Counted from the stretch's first letter, positions 7,662-15,586 are shown. The stretch: DNA of 18,899 nt from JAAFHS01 sp031396505 (GCA_031396505.1 JANNKX010000233.1:1-18899), one strand, 5' to 3'. Program-made: numbers and translations. Notes: a model not told the origin generated them from the sequence alone.

Positions 7662-8561
7662 TCAGGGCCGCTGCACACCCCTGCGGTTCAGGATGACGCG
7701 GTAAAGGCTGGTTGTGGCTGTGATGTACAATGCGTGCTTGGCGCGCCCGCCGAAACAGATGTTCGATACCAGTTCGGGTACCAGAATCTTTCCCATCAGG
7801 TGGCCTTGGGGCGAAATGCAATGCACACCATCGGCCGCTGACGACCAAACATTGCCATCAGTATCAACGCGGATGCCATCGGCACAGCCGGGGGTGACCG
7901 TATGGAAAACCCGGCCATCTGACAAACGGCCATCCGCAGCACAATCATAGGCGCGGATATGCTGCGCATCGCCCGAAAACATGCGCCCGGTATCGGCCAC
8001 ATACAACCGGCTTTCGTCCGGCGAAAACGCAAGCCCGTTGGGGCAGTTCATATCATCTGCCATCACGTCCAACGCGCCTGTATCCGGGTTTGCGCGGTAC
8101 AGGACGCAGGGGCTTTCCTGCGCGCTGGCAAAGCCTTCGTAGTTGGACATGATCCCGTAATGCGGATCGGTGAACCAGATTGTTCCGTCGGACTTTACCA
8201 CGGCATCGTTGGGCGAATTCAATGACTTGCCGTCAAATCGGTCGGCAATCACGGTGATCGCCCCGTCATGTTCGGTGCGTGTCACGCGGCGCGTTCCATG
8301 TTCGCACGAAATCAGCCGCCCTTGCCGGTCGCGTGTGTGGCCGTTGGCATAGTTGGACGGTGCGCGAAAGGTTGAAACCCCCTGCCCAGGTGTCCAGCGC
8401 AGAATACGGTTGTTCGGAATATCGGAAAACAACAGGCAATCCGCATCACCAAACCAGACCGGACCTTCGACCCAGTCAAACCCGGTGGCAAGCTGTTTGA
8501 CAGGCGCGTTGCCAAGGACATAGCGTGCAAAGGCAGGATCGACGATTTCAAAGAACGACAT
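7662..8561 (-). CDS. SMP-30/gluconolactonase family lactonase
   Basis: This 299-residue protein is a six-bladed beta-propeller of the SMP-30/gluconolactonase/LRE family. The divalent-metal ligands of the family can be placed: Glu32 in VEGPVWFGD, Asn175 in NCPNGLAFSPDESRLYVADTG, and Asp228 in CADGIRVDTDGNVW. The SLNSPNDAVVKSDGTIWFTDP block (113-132) is also typical. It would hydrolyse an aldonolactone, such as gluconolactone, to the free acid, feeding the idonate/gluconate enzymes. It is the last gene of the minus-strand arm, 53 bases after L-idonate dehydrogenase, and has its own ribosome binding site (AAGGGG, 6 bases before the ATG). It converges with the LacI-type gene across a 9-base gap. 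The exact lactone is inferred from context. Confidence 0.9.
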   Translation of the reverse strand: MSFFEIVDPAFARYVLGNAPVKQLATGFDWVEGPVWFGDADCLLFSDIPNNRILRWTPGQGVSTFRAPSNYANGHTRDRQGRLISCEHGTRRVTRTEHDGAITVIADRFDGKSLNSPNDAVVKSDGTIWFTDPHYGIMSNYEGFASAQESPCVLYRANPDTGALDVMADDMNCPNGLAFSPDESRLYVADTGRMFSGDAQHIRAYDCAADGRLSDGRVFHTVTPGCADGIRVDTDGNVWSSAADGVHCISPQGHLMGKILVPELVSNICFGGRAKHALYITATTSLYRVILNRRGVQRP

Positions 8562-8614
8562 GCAAAGCCCCTTCTTTCACTTTCCCGACGATTTTGATCG
8601 CAATACACAACGCA

Positions 8615-9655
8615 TCAAATCGCCCCGGAAAACCTGATCTGCGCCTTCATCGCGCGGCTCCGATCGCCCGCCGTCGCGAAAGCCGCCAACGCCTGGTCCA
8701 GCGGAAAGGTCTGCGTGATGAACGGCTTCACGTCAATCAGCCCCTTTTGCATCAGGCTGACGCCGGTGTGAAATTCGGCATGAAACCGGAACGACCCTTT
8801 CAGCGCCAATTCCTTGGCTGTCATCGCCTGCACCGGCAGGGTCATGTCGCCACCAAGACCCAACTGCACGATTGTGCCACCCGGCCGCATCGCGGGAATT
8901 GCCGCCAACAACGCCGGTGCCGCGCCCGAGCATTCGAACAACACATCGAACGTGCCTTTGTCGCGGCCATAGCCGTCCAGAACCGCGCCATCAGACGCCA
9001 TGTTGATCGTCACATCCGCGCCCGCGCGGCGTGCCATGCCAAGGGTAAACTCCCCCAGATCTGTCGCCACGATCCTGTCGGCCCCTGCGCGCCGCGCGGC
9101 CAGAATGCACAACACGCCAATCGGCCCGCAGCCGGTGACCAGCACCGATTTGCCCAACAGCGGCCCTGCCCGCCGCACCGCGTGCAGGCATACGGCAAGC
9201 GGCTCGGCCATCGCGGCCTCACCCGCCGTCAACCCATCGGCCACAGCGCATTGTGTGGCGTCCACCACCAGCACTTCGCGGAACGCGCCTTGAATATGCG
9301 GGAACGGCATGGCCGATCCATAAAAGCGCATGTTCAGGCATTGGTTGAACATCGCTTCACGGCAATACTTACACGCATGGCATGGCCGTGACGGCGACAC
9401 CGCCACCAACTGCCCTACCTGCAACCCTTTTACATCGTTACCAAGGGCGGTGATATGCCCGGATACCTCATGCCCCAGAACCATGGGTTCGCGCAGACGG
9501 ATCGCGCCAAAACCGCCATGATTGAAATAGTGCAGGTCCGACCCGCATATCCCCCCGACAGCCAGCGCAATCTGCACCTGACCCGTGCCGGGGGTTTCGG
9601 GCACGCGGTCTTCGATGCGCAGGTCTTTGGCCGCGTGAATGACAATGGCTTTCAT
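8615..9655 (-). CDS. idnD: L-idonate 5-dehydrogenase (zinc-dependent MDR family)
   Basis: This 346-residue medium-chain dehydrogenase closely follows E. coli IdnD by eye: GGICGSDLHYFNHGGFG, EPMVLGHEVSGHI, MRFYGSAMPFPH and ELALKGSFRFHAEF. Catalytic zinc ligands are Cys37, His62 and Glu63; structural-zinc cysteines are 92, 95, 98 and 106. The Rossmann motif VTGCGPIGVL follows. It should oxidise L-idonate to 5-keto-D-gluconate with NAD(P)+ in the cytoplasm, the substrate of the SDR enzyme encoded on the plus arm. Start: the ATG at 9655 gives the common N-terminus MKAIVIHAAKDLRIED, 5 bases after the upstream stop. A GTG at 9664 overlapping that stop (GTGA) is a real alternative. It is the middle gene of the minus arm. 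Confidence 0.9.
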   Translation of the reverse strand: MKAIVIHAAKDLRIEDRVPETPGTGQVQIALAVGGICGSDLHYFNHGGFGAIRLREPMVLGHEVSGHITALGNDVKGLQVGQLVAVSPSRPCHACKYCREAMFNQCLNMRFYGSAMPFPHIQGAFREVLVVDATQCAVADGLTAGEAAMAEPLAVCLHAVRRAGPLLGKSVLVTGCGPIGVLCILAARRAGADRIVATDLGEFTLGMARRAGADVTINMASDGAVLDGYGRDKGTFDVLFECSGAAPALLAAIPAMRPGGTIVQLGLGGDMTLPVQAMTAKELALKGSFRFHAEFHTGVSLMQKGLIDVKPFITQTFPLDQALAAFATAGDRSRAMKAQIRFSGAI

Positions 9656-9660
9656 CGCGG

Positions 9661-10608
9661 TCACGACACCGGCGTGATCAGTGCCCGCCCGGCAAAATGC
9701 GCCAGCAGGTTTTCACGCACCAACGCCCCCATTGCGCGACGTGTCTCATGCGTGCCGGATGCGTGATGCGGTTGCAGCAGCACATTTGGCAATGACAGGA
9801 AACGCGGGTTCAACGCAGGTTCACCCTCAAACACATCCAGTGCGGCGGCCCCCAATGCGCCCGTTTCCAGTGCATCCAGCAGCGCGCCCTCATCAATGTT
9901 TGCAGCCCGGCTGATGTTGATCAGCGTCCCCTGCGGCCCCAGGGCCGCGATGACCTGCCGGTTCACGATGTGCCGTGTCGCCGCAGACGCCGCGAGCGTC
10001 ACGAACAGAAAATCGGAATGCGCCGCCAGATCGACCACGCTGGGCGTATAAGTCCAGTCTTGCGCATAATCCTTCGGTGCCGGGCTGCAATAGGCGATGT
10101 CCATGTCGAACCCCACCAGCCGCCGCGCCACTTCATGCCCGATGCGTCCAAGGCCCAAAATCCCTGCGCGTTTGCCCCAGACCCGGTTTTGCAGCGGATA
10201 GCCGCCCTTGGCCACCCAACTGCCGTCCCTGACCCACGTTTGCGCCCCCACCATACCGCGTGCCTGCGTCAGCATCATCGCCACACCCAGATCGGCCACA
10301 TCCTTTGTCAACACGTCCGGCGTGTTGGTCACATGGATACTGCGCGCACGGCAGGACGCCAGATCAACCGCGTCATAGCCCACCCCATAGACGGCGATGA
10401 TTTCAAGGTTTGGACAGGCCGCAATCATTGCCGCACTGGCCCCCAGATCGCCGCGCGTAGCAATCGCACGCACCCGTGGGCCAACCTGCGCCAGCATCGC
10501 CGCCTTGTCTGCCGCCTCAAAATACCGATGCGCGGTAAAGGCCGCATCAAGCGGCGCCTGATCCCATTCGGGATAAGCCCCGACTTGCAAAATTTCCGCT
10601 TTCGTCAT
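9661..10608 (-). CDS. D-isomer-specific 2-hydroxyacid dehydrogenase (possible ketogluconate reductase)
   Basis: This 315-residue NAD(P)-dependent dehydrogenase has the family layout. The nucleotide motif GLGRIG is at 152-157, and the catalytic triad is Arg234 (NISRAANIDEGAL), Glu263 (DVFEGEP) and His281 (LQPHHASGT). YGVGYDAVD and the N-terminal lobe suit the glyoxylate/hydroxypyruvate reductase and 2-ketogluconate reductase branch. E. coli GhrB of this family reduces 2-ketogluconate and 2,5-diketogluconate, so with idnD and idnO nearby a role in ketogluconate metabolism is a fair inference. Glyoxylate or hydroxypyruvate reduction is the alternative. It is the first gene of the minus arm, starting 40 bases from the divergent operator, and is tightly packed against idnD. 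The ribosome binding site is weak. Confidence 0.87.
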   Translation of the reverse strand: MTKAEILQVGAYPEWDQAPLDAAFTAHRYFEAADKAAMLAQVGPRVRAIATRGDLGASAAMIAACPNLEIIAVYGVGYDAVDLASCRARSIHVTNTPDVLTKDVADLGVAMMLTQARGMVGAQTWVRDGSWVAKGGYPLQNRVWGKRAGILGLGRIGHEVARRLVGFDMDIAYCSPAPKDYAQDWTYTPSVVDLAAHSDFLFVTLAASAATRHIVNRQVIAALGPQGTLINISRAANIDEGALLDALETGALGAAALDVFEGEPALNPRFLSLPNVLLQPHHASGTHETRRAMGALVRENLLAHFAGRALITPVS

Positions 10609-10647
10609 GACGGGCTTTCTGGATTGACGCCGAACCGGTGGCGATAC

Positions 10648-10663
10648 ATGTTATCGATAACAT
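10648..10663. promoter_or_regulatory. LacI/GntR-type operator O3 between the two catabolic arms
   Basis: ATGTTATCGATAACAT is a perfect 16-bp palindrome in the 96-base divergent gap between the 2-hydroxyacid dehydrogenase and idnO. The core GTTATCGATAAC is the same series as the two operators at 6533 and 6586 but with both half-sites GTTATC. One repressor bound here could silence both arms. On the plus side, a possible -35 TTGACG (10624-10629) and a weak -10 (10647-10652) would also overlap it. Confidence 0.75.
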
Positions 10664-10688
10664 AGCCGAAGAAAATTTCATCTGTCGA
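10659..10688 (-). promoter_or_regulatory. Putative promoter of the idonate/lactonase arm
   Basis: On the minus strand, TCGACA (10683-10688) and TATGTT (10659-10664) are spaced by 18 bases, matching five and four of six sigma-70 consensus positions. The -10 overlaps the right half of the operator palindrome, so repressor binding would block polymerase. Prediction by eye only. Confidence 0.45.
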
Positions 10689-10704
10689 GAGCCAAAGGTA
10701 CATC

Positions 10705-11472
10705 ATGAGCCTGAGCCTGTTTGATCTGCGCACAAAGCGCGCGCTTGTCACCGGATCATCGCAGGGGATCGGCTTTGCGCTTGCACGGGGGCTGGCGGCA
10801 GCGGGGGCCGAAATCGTGCTGAACGGGCGCGATACGGCGAAATTGACCGCCGCTGCCGCGACATTGCGCGACGAAGGGTTCACCGTGCGGATGCTGGCCT
10901 TTGATGCCACCGACCACACAGGCGTGCGCGCGGCGATAGACGGGTTTGAGGCTGACATCGGCGCGATTGACATTCTGGTGAATAACGCCGGGATGCAGCA
11001 TCGCGGCCCGCTGGAGGAATTTCCCGCCGACGCGTTCGAACGCCTGCTGCAAACCAACATCGCCTCCGTCTTCCATGTGGGCCAGGCCGTTGCGCGCCAC
11101 ATGATCAAACGTGGCACGGGCAAGATCGTCAACATCGCATCCGTGCAAAGCGCACTGGCCCGCCCAGGAATCGCGCCCTACACCGCCACCAAGGGTGCGG
11201 TTTCAAATCTGACAAAGGGCATGGCAACCGATTGGGCAAAGTACGGATTACAATGTAACGCTCTGGCACCGGGGTATTTCAACACGCCCCTCAACAAGGC
11301 GCTTGTCGATGATCCGGCGTTCAGTGACTGGCTGGCCAAACGCACGCCTGCGGGCCGCTGGGGCAATGTCGAGGAACTTGTTGGTGCCTGCATCTTTTTG
11401 TCCTCGGCGGCCTCATCTTTTGTCAACGGCACCACCATCTATGTCGATGGTGGCATCACGGCTTCACTGTGA
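10705..11472 (+). CDS. idnO: Gluconate 5-dehydrogenase (5-keto-D-gluconate reductase), SDR family
   Basis: This 255-residue classical short-chain dehydrogenase has TGSSQGIG (16-23) for cofactor binding, NNAG (93-96) and the catalytic set Ser146, Tyr159 and Lys163. It tracks E. coli IdnO closely by eye: GSSQGIGFALARGL, IDILVNNAGMQHRGPLEEFP, ALAPGYFNTPLNKALVDDPAF, KRTPAGRWGNVEELVGA and FVNGTTIYVDGG. It should reduce 5-keto-D-gluconate to D-gluconate in the cytoplasm, linking IdnD to gluconokinase. It is the first gene of the plus arm. The ATG is preceded by AAAGG with about 6 bases spacing. Its TGA stop shares one base with the kinase ATG (TGATG), so the two are translationally coupled. Control probably comes through the 16-bp palindrome upstream. 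Confidence 0.92.
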   Translation: MSLSLFDLRTKRALVTGSSQGIGFALARGLAAAGAEIVLNGRDTAKLTAAAATLRDEGFTVRMLAFDATDHTGVRAAIDGFEADIGAIDILVNNAGMQHRGPLEEFPADAFERLLQTNIASVFHVGQAVARHMIKRGTGKIVNIASVQSALARPGIAPYTATKGAVSNLTKGMATDWAKYGLQCNALAPGYFNTPLNKALVDDPAFSDWLAKRTPAGRWGNVEELVGACIFLSSAASSFVNGTTIYVDGGITASL

Positions 11473-11957
11473 TGCGTGTTGTCGTGATGGGCGTGTCCGG
11501 CTGCGGCAAAAGCATGATCGGTGCCGGTCTGGCGCGGGCATTGGGGATCGCCTTTGTCGATGGCGACAGCCTGCACCCGCCCGCCAACATCGCCAAGATG
11601 CGCAGTGGCACGCCCTTGGATGATACCGACCGCGCGCCGTGGCTGCGCTGCGTCGGGCAAACGCTGTTGCCCGATGATGTGATCGTGGCCTGTTCGGCCC
11701 TGAAACGCGCCTACCGCGACCTGATCCGCGAGGTTGCGGGCGCGCCAGTTACGTTTCTGTATCTGCGCGGCCAACGTGCCACGCTGCTGGACCGCATGGC
11801 CGCCCGTCCCGGTCATTTCATGCCGCCATCGCTGCTGGACAGCCAGCTTGCCACACTGGAACCGCCAACCCCGGACGAGCCGCACCTTGTGGCCGATATC
11901 GAAGCCGCGCCCGATATCATCATCGCACAGTTGCGCACGCATCTGTCGGGCATCTGA
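11472..11957 (+). CDS. idnK: Gluconokinase (GntK/IdnK family)
   Basis: This 161-residue P-loop kinase has Walker A GVSGCGKS at 7-14 and the family blocks FVDGDSLHPPANIAKMRSGTPLDD, ACSALKRAYRDLIR, FLYLRG and RPGHFMPPSLLDSQLATLE. It phosphorylates D-gluconate to 6-phosphogluconate, entering the Entner-Doudoroff or pentose-phosphate route. It is slightly shorter than E. coli GntK (about 175 residues) but all motifs are present. The ATG at 11472 overlaps the idnO stop by one base; no separate Shine-Dalgarno is seen, as expected with coupling. A GTG at 11469 is possible. Whether it works mainly for idonate-derived or imported gluconate cannot be told from sequence. Confidence 0.93.
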   Translation: MRVVVMGVSGCGKSMIGAGLARALGIAFVDGDSLHPPANIAKMRSGTPLDDTDRAPWLRCVGQTLLPDDVIVACSALKRAYRDLIREVAGAPVTFLYLRGQRATLLDRMAARPGHFMPPSLLDSQLATLEPPTPDEPHLVADIEAAPDIIIAQLRTHLSGI

Positions 11958-11963
11958 TCCCGG

Positions 11964-12989
11964 ATGCATGACACCCCGCCAAAACCCGCTGCAAAAACGA
12001 TGAAGGACGTGGCCATTGCCGCCGATGTCTCGGTAATGACCGTCAGCCGCGCCTTCAAATCCGACACCTCGGTCAGTGCGGCCACGCGGATGCGCATCCG
12101 CAAGATTGCCGATGATCTGGGCTATGTCCTTGACGCCACGGCTGCAAATCTGCGCACGCAAAAGACGAAATTCGTTGCTGTCACCATCCCGTCGATCAAC
12201 AACGCCAACTTTGCCGATACCGTCGACGCGCTGTCCGAACGCCTTGCCGATGGCGGCTTGCAGGTGCTGCTGGCCTACAGCGGCTATGATCTGGCGCGCG
12301 AGGAACGTCTGATCGAACAACTGCTGCGCCGCAGGCCCGAGGCGATTGTCGTGACAGGCGGGCGTCATACGGCGCGCGCGCGCAACCTGCTGGCAAACGC
12401 GGGTATTCCGGTAATTGAAACCTGGGATCTGCCAGCAGACCCGATTGGCCATGTCGTGGGGTTTTCGAACGCGGCGACGATGCATGGCATGGTTGATCAC
12501 CTTGTCGCGAAGGGCCTGACGCGCATCGCCTTTATTGGCGGCGATACGGACGGCGACACGCGCGGGGCAGACCGCCGTCGCGGCTTTGTCGGTGCCATGC
12601 AACGTCATGGGTTGCATGCGGATCGCCTGATCGGCGCAGGTGCGCCGCCGATTTCGATGCGCGAAGGGGCGGCCGCGATGGGCAGGCTTCTCGACACGCT
12701 GCCCAGTACCCAAGCCGTCATCTGTGTCTCTGACCTCAGCGCCTTTGGCGCGTTGACCGAATGCCAGCGGCGTGGCGTTGCCGTCCCCGGCGACATCGCG
12801 ATTGCGGGCTTTGGCGCCTATGAAATCGCGGGCATTTCGCATCCGACAATCACCACGATCGATCCGCAGCCCCGCCTGATCGGCACCCATGCCGCCGACC
12901 TGATTCTGACCCTCTTGTCCGGCACCAATTTGCCGGATCACAGGACCATCGTTATCGACTGGACCCTGCGCGCGGCCCAGACCACCTGA
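11964..12989 (+). CDS. LacI family transcriptional regulator, second paralogue
   Basis: This 341-residue repressor starts 6 bases after the gluconokinase stop, so it is in the idnO-idnK operon. The helix-turn-helix (MKDVAIAADVSVMTVSRAF, 13-31) has recognition residues Val24-Met25, unlike the Lys-Met pair of the other regulator here. The effector domain has GntR-like blocks IPVIETWDLPADPIGHVVGFSNAATM and the usual GDIAIAGFGAYEIAGISHPTITTIDP. It probably controls the divergent idonate/gluconate arms and itself through the palindrome at 10648-10663, with a sugar acid or phosphorylated sugar acid as inducer. An ATG at 12000 would remove residues before the helix-turn-helix and is less likely. Confidence 0.9.
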   Translation: MHDTPPKPAAKTMKDVAIAADVSVMTVSRAFKSDTSVSAATRMRIRKIADDLGYVLDATAANLRTQKTKFVAVTIPSINNANFADTVDALSERLADGGLQVLLAYSGYDLAREERLIEQLLRRRPEAIVVTGGRHTARARNLLANAGIPVIETWDLPADPIGHVVGFSNAATMHGMVDHLVAKGLTRIAFIGGDTDGDTRGADRRRGFVGAMQRHGLHADRLIGAGAPPISMREGAAAMGRLLDTLPSTQAVICVSDLSAFGALTECQRRGVAVPGDIAIAGFGAYEIAGISHPTITTIDPQPRLIGTHAADLILTLLSGTNLPDHRTIVIDWTLRAAQTT

Positions 12990-13018
12990 TGCCACAGGCA
13001 CTTGCACGCCCCTCGCGG

Positions 13019-13047
13019 TTTACACACCCCTGCGGATCAGTGATAAG
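13019..13047 (+). promoter_or_regulatory. Putative promoter for the trpGDC-moa operon
   Basis: TTTACA (13019-13024) and GATAAG (13042-13047) are separated by 17 bases, in the 110-base gap before trpG. This is a reasonable sigma-70-type promoter, giving a leader of about 45 bases. I saw no leader peptide or attenuator hairpin. Confidence 0.5.
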
Positions 13048-13099
13048 GTGAAGCTAGCGCTGCCCGCACCTCATCTGAACACGAACGGTTGTATCCATC

Positions 13100-13681
13100 A
13101 TGCTGCTTCTGATTGATAACTACGACAGCTTTACCTACAACCTGGTGCATTATCTGGGCGAACTGGGCGCTGATGTGCGCGTTGTGCGCAATGACGCCAT
13201 GGATGTGCAGGCCGCCATGGCGTTGCGTCCTTCGGCCATTGTGTTGTCGCCCGGCCCTTGTGATCCGGCGCAGGCGGGCATCTGCCTGCCCCTGACGCTG
13301 GCAGCGGCAGAGGCGGGCATTCCTCTGCTGGGCGTCTGTCTTGGCCATCAGACCATCGGACAGGCCTTTGGCGGCAATGTCGTGCGGTGCCACCAGATTG
13401 TGCATGGCAAGATGGGCACCATGCATCATGGCGGCAAAGGCGTGTTCGCGGGCCTGCCCTCGCCCTTTGTGGCCACCCGCTATCACAGTTTGATCGTGGA
13501 CCGCGCCACCTTACCGGGTTGCCTTGAGGTGACGGCCTGGCTTGATGATGGCACCATCATGGGCCTGCGCCACAAGGATCACCGCATCGAAGGCGTGCAG
13601 TTTCACCCCGAAAGCATTGCGTCCGAACATGGGCATGCGTTGCTGCGCAACTTTCTTGACATGGCGCACGTGCCTGCATGA
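13100..13681 (+). CDS. trpG: Anthranilate synthase component II (glutamine amidotransferase)
   Basis: This 193-residue class I glutamine amidotransferase has NYDSFTYNLVHYLGELGADV at the start, an oxyanion region SPGPCDP, nucleophile Cys80 in GVCLGHQTIG, and His169/Glu171 in QFHPES. It releases ammonia from glutamine for anthranilate synthesis by the TrpE partner, which is not in this window. It starts the trpG-trpD-trpC cluster, and its TGA overlaps the trpD ATG (ATGA), so the two should be made in fixed ratio. Such subunits can also serve aminodeoxychorismate synthase (PabA role) in folate synthesis; the trp neighbours favour TrpG, with dual use possible. Confidence 0.94.
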   Translation: MLLLIDNYDSFTYNLVHYLGELGADVRVVRNDAMDVQAAMALRPSAIVLSPGPCDPAQAGICLPLTLAAAEAGIPLLGVCLGHQTIGQAFGGNVVRCHQIVHGKMGTMHHGGKGVFAGLPSPFVATRYHSLIVDRATLPGCLEVTAWLDDGTIMGLRHKDHRIEGVQFHPESIASEHGHALLRNFLDMAHVPA

Positions 13682-14694
13682 GCGATGCCCTGAAACCCCT
13701 GATTGGCATCGCCGCCGACCGCGCCCTGACGCGGATCGAAGCCGAGGTCGCCTTTACCGCTTTCTTTGAAGGCGACGCCACGCCTGCACAGATGGGCGGA
13801 TTCCTGATGGCTCTGCGCACGCGGGGGGAAACGGTCGATGAATATGCCGCCGCCGCATCCGTGATGCGGTCCAAATGCAATCCCGTAAAAGCCCCGCCGG
13901 GGGCCATGGACATCGTGGGTACCGGCGGTGACGGCAAGGGCACGCTCAACATCTCCACCGCCACCGCATTCGTTGTGGCCGGTGCAGGTGTCGTGGTGGC
14001 CAAACACGGTAACCGCAACCTGTCGTCAAAATCGGGTGCGGCCGATGCGCTGACCGAAATGGGCTTGAATGTGATGGTCGGCTCCGACGTGGTGGAACGC
14101 TGCCTGCGCGAGGCTGGCATCGGCTTCATGATGGCCCCCATGCACCACCCCGCCATACGCCACGTGATGCCCGCGCGCGCAGAGCTGGGCACGCGCACGA
14201 TCTTTAACATCCTTGGGCCGCTGACCAATCCGGCGGGCGTGAAACGCCAGCTGACCGGGGCGTTTTCGCCTGCCCTGATCCGTCCGATGGCCGAAACGCT
14301 GCTGGCGCTCGGGTCAGAAAAAGCCTGGCTCGTGCATGGCGGTGATGGCACGGACGAGATTTCCATCGCCCTTCCCACCAAGGTTGCCGCGCTCGAAAAC
14401 GGCGCGATCCACGAATTTGAAATCAGCCCCGAAGATGGCGGCCTTTCACCCCACCCGTTTACGGCGATCCTTGGCGGAACCCCCGCAGAAAACGCCGTCG
14501 CCTTTCGCGCTTTGCTGCGCGGGGCGAAGGGCGCTTACCGCGACGCAGTCCTGCTGAACGCCGCTGCCGCCCTGATCGTGGCAGACCGTGTGACAAGCCT
14601 GAAGGACGGTGTGGCGATCGCGGCAGAAAGTATCGATTCAGGGGCGGCAGCCGCGAAACTGGCCACGCTGGCCCGGATCACCCACGCCAACTGA
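13678..14694 (+). CDS. trpD: Anthranilate phosphoribosyltransferase
   Basis: This 338-residue enzyme transfers the phosphoribosyl group of PRPP to anthranilate, the second step of tryptophan synthesis. It has the family motifs GTGGDG (81-86, PRPP binding), NISTATAFVVAGAG, KHGNR (109-113) and SSKSGAADALTEMG, and the later blocks RTIFNILGPLTNPA and HGGDGTDEIS. The length is normal. Its ATG overlaps the trpG stop by four bases. It is followed by a 79-base gap before trpC. Confidence 0.96.
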   Translation: MSDALKPLIGIAADRALTRIEAEVAFTAFFEGDATPAQMGGFLMALRTRGETVDEYAAAASVMRSKCNPVKAPPGAMDIVGTGGDGKGTLNISTATAFVVAGAGVVVAKHGNRNLSSKSGAADALTEMGLNVMVGSDVVERCLREAGIGFMMAPMHHPAIRHVMPARAELGTRTIFNILGPLTNPAGVKRQLTGAFSPALIRPMAETLLALGSEKAWLVHGGDGTDEISIALPTKVAALENGAIHEFEISPEDGGLSPHPFTAILGGTPAENAVAFRALLRGAKGAYRDAVLLNAAAALIVADRVTSLKDGVAIAAESIDSGAAAAKLATLARITHAN

Positions 14695-14773
14695 GGTTAT
14701 TATTCCTGAAAATTTCAGTCGCCCTGCCGCGAACGGCCTTTCAATCACGCACCACCTTGTCTAGGCAAAGCGA

Positions 14774-15586
14774 ATGAGCACAATTCTTGACCGTATTAAG
14801 ACCTACAAACTGGAAGAGGTTGCCGCGCGCAAGGCCGCACGTCCGCTGGAACAGGTCGAAGACACCGCGCGCGCGGCCCCCCCGGCACGCGGATTTGCAC
14901 GCGCACTGAAAGCTGCGGCGAGTCCGGGCTATGGCCTGATCGCCGAAATCAAGAAGGCCAGCCCGTCCAAAGGCCTGATCCGCGCGGATTTCGATCCGCC
15001 CGCGCTGGCCAAAGCGTATGAGGATGGCGGTGCCACTTGTCTGTCCGTGCTGACCGACACGCCGTCGTTTCAGGGCGCCGATGAATTTTTGCTGCAAGCG
15101 TCGGCTGCAACCAAACTGCCGTGCCTGCGCAAGGATTTCATGTATGACCCCTATCAGATCGCGGAATCGCGCGCGTTGCATGCCGATTGCATTCTGCTGA
15201 TCATGGCGACGCTGTCAGACGCGCAGGCAGCCGAACTGGAAGCCGCCGCAACCCATTGGGGCATGGACGTGCTGATCGAGGTGCATGACCGGGCCGAACT
15301 GGAACGCGCAGCGCTGCTCAAATCAGGACTGATCGGCATCAACAACCGCAATCTGCATACATTCGAGGTCACGCTGGAAACCACCCGCGACCTCGCCCGG
15401 CGCGTACCGGAAGACCGTATGATCGTGTCGGAATCAGGCTTGTACACGCCTGCCGATCTGGCCGACCTTGCTGCTTACGGCGCGCGCTGTTTTCTGATCG
15501 GGGAATCGTTGATGCGGCAAACAGACGTGGCGGCGGCTACGCGCGCGATCCTTGCCAAACCACTGACAGCACAAGGTGGATTATGA
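14774..15586 (+). CDS. trpC: Indole-3-glycerol phosphate synthase
   Basis: This 270-residue single-domain TIM-barrel enzyme closes the indole ring from carboxyphenylamino-deoxyribulose phosphate. Visible motifs are LIAEIKKASPSKGLIR with Lys60, SVLTDTPSFQGADEFL, CLRKDFMYDPYQI with Lys120, VLIEVHD (Glu169), GINNRNLHTFEV (Asn190) and MIVSESGL. It is not fused to TrpF. Its stop overlaps the moaC ATG (ATGA), tying tryptophan and molybdenum cofactor genes into one transcript. The ribosome binding site before 14774 is weak. Confidence 0.96.
   Translation: MSTILDRIKTYKLEEVAARKAARPLEQVEDTARAAPPARGFARALKAAASPGYGLIAEIKKASPSKGLIRADFDPPALAKAYEDGGATCLSVLTDTPSFQGADEFLLQASAATKLPCLRKDFMYDPYQIAESRALHADCILLIMATLSDAQAAELEAAATHWGMDVLIEVHDRAELERAALLKSGLIGINNRNLHTFEVTLETTRDLARRVPEDRMIVSESGLYTPADLADLAAYGARCFLIGESLMRQTDVAAATRAILAKPLTAQGGL

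Noticed and set aside
11439..13007. Minus-strand ORF of 522 codons opposite idnK and the second LacI-type gene
   Set aside because: This is a high-GC shadow frame. The composition is rich in His, Arg and Gln, there are no recognisable motifs, and the opposite strand encodes clear gluconokinase and LacI proteins.
14007..14016. GGTAACC-like sequence in trpD as an operator
   Set aside because: It encodes the conserved KHGNR motif of TrpD and lacks the second half-site.
14726..14737. Short hairpin GCCG-CGAA-CGGC after trpD as a terminator
   Set aside because: The stem is only four base pairs and the following T run is short, so it is not convincing evidence of termination.
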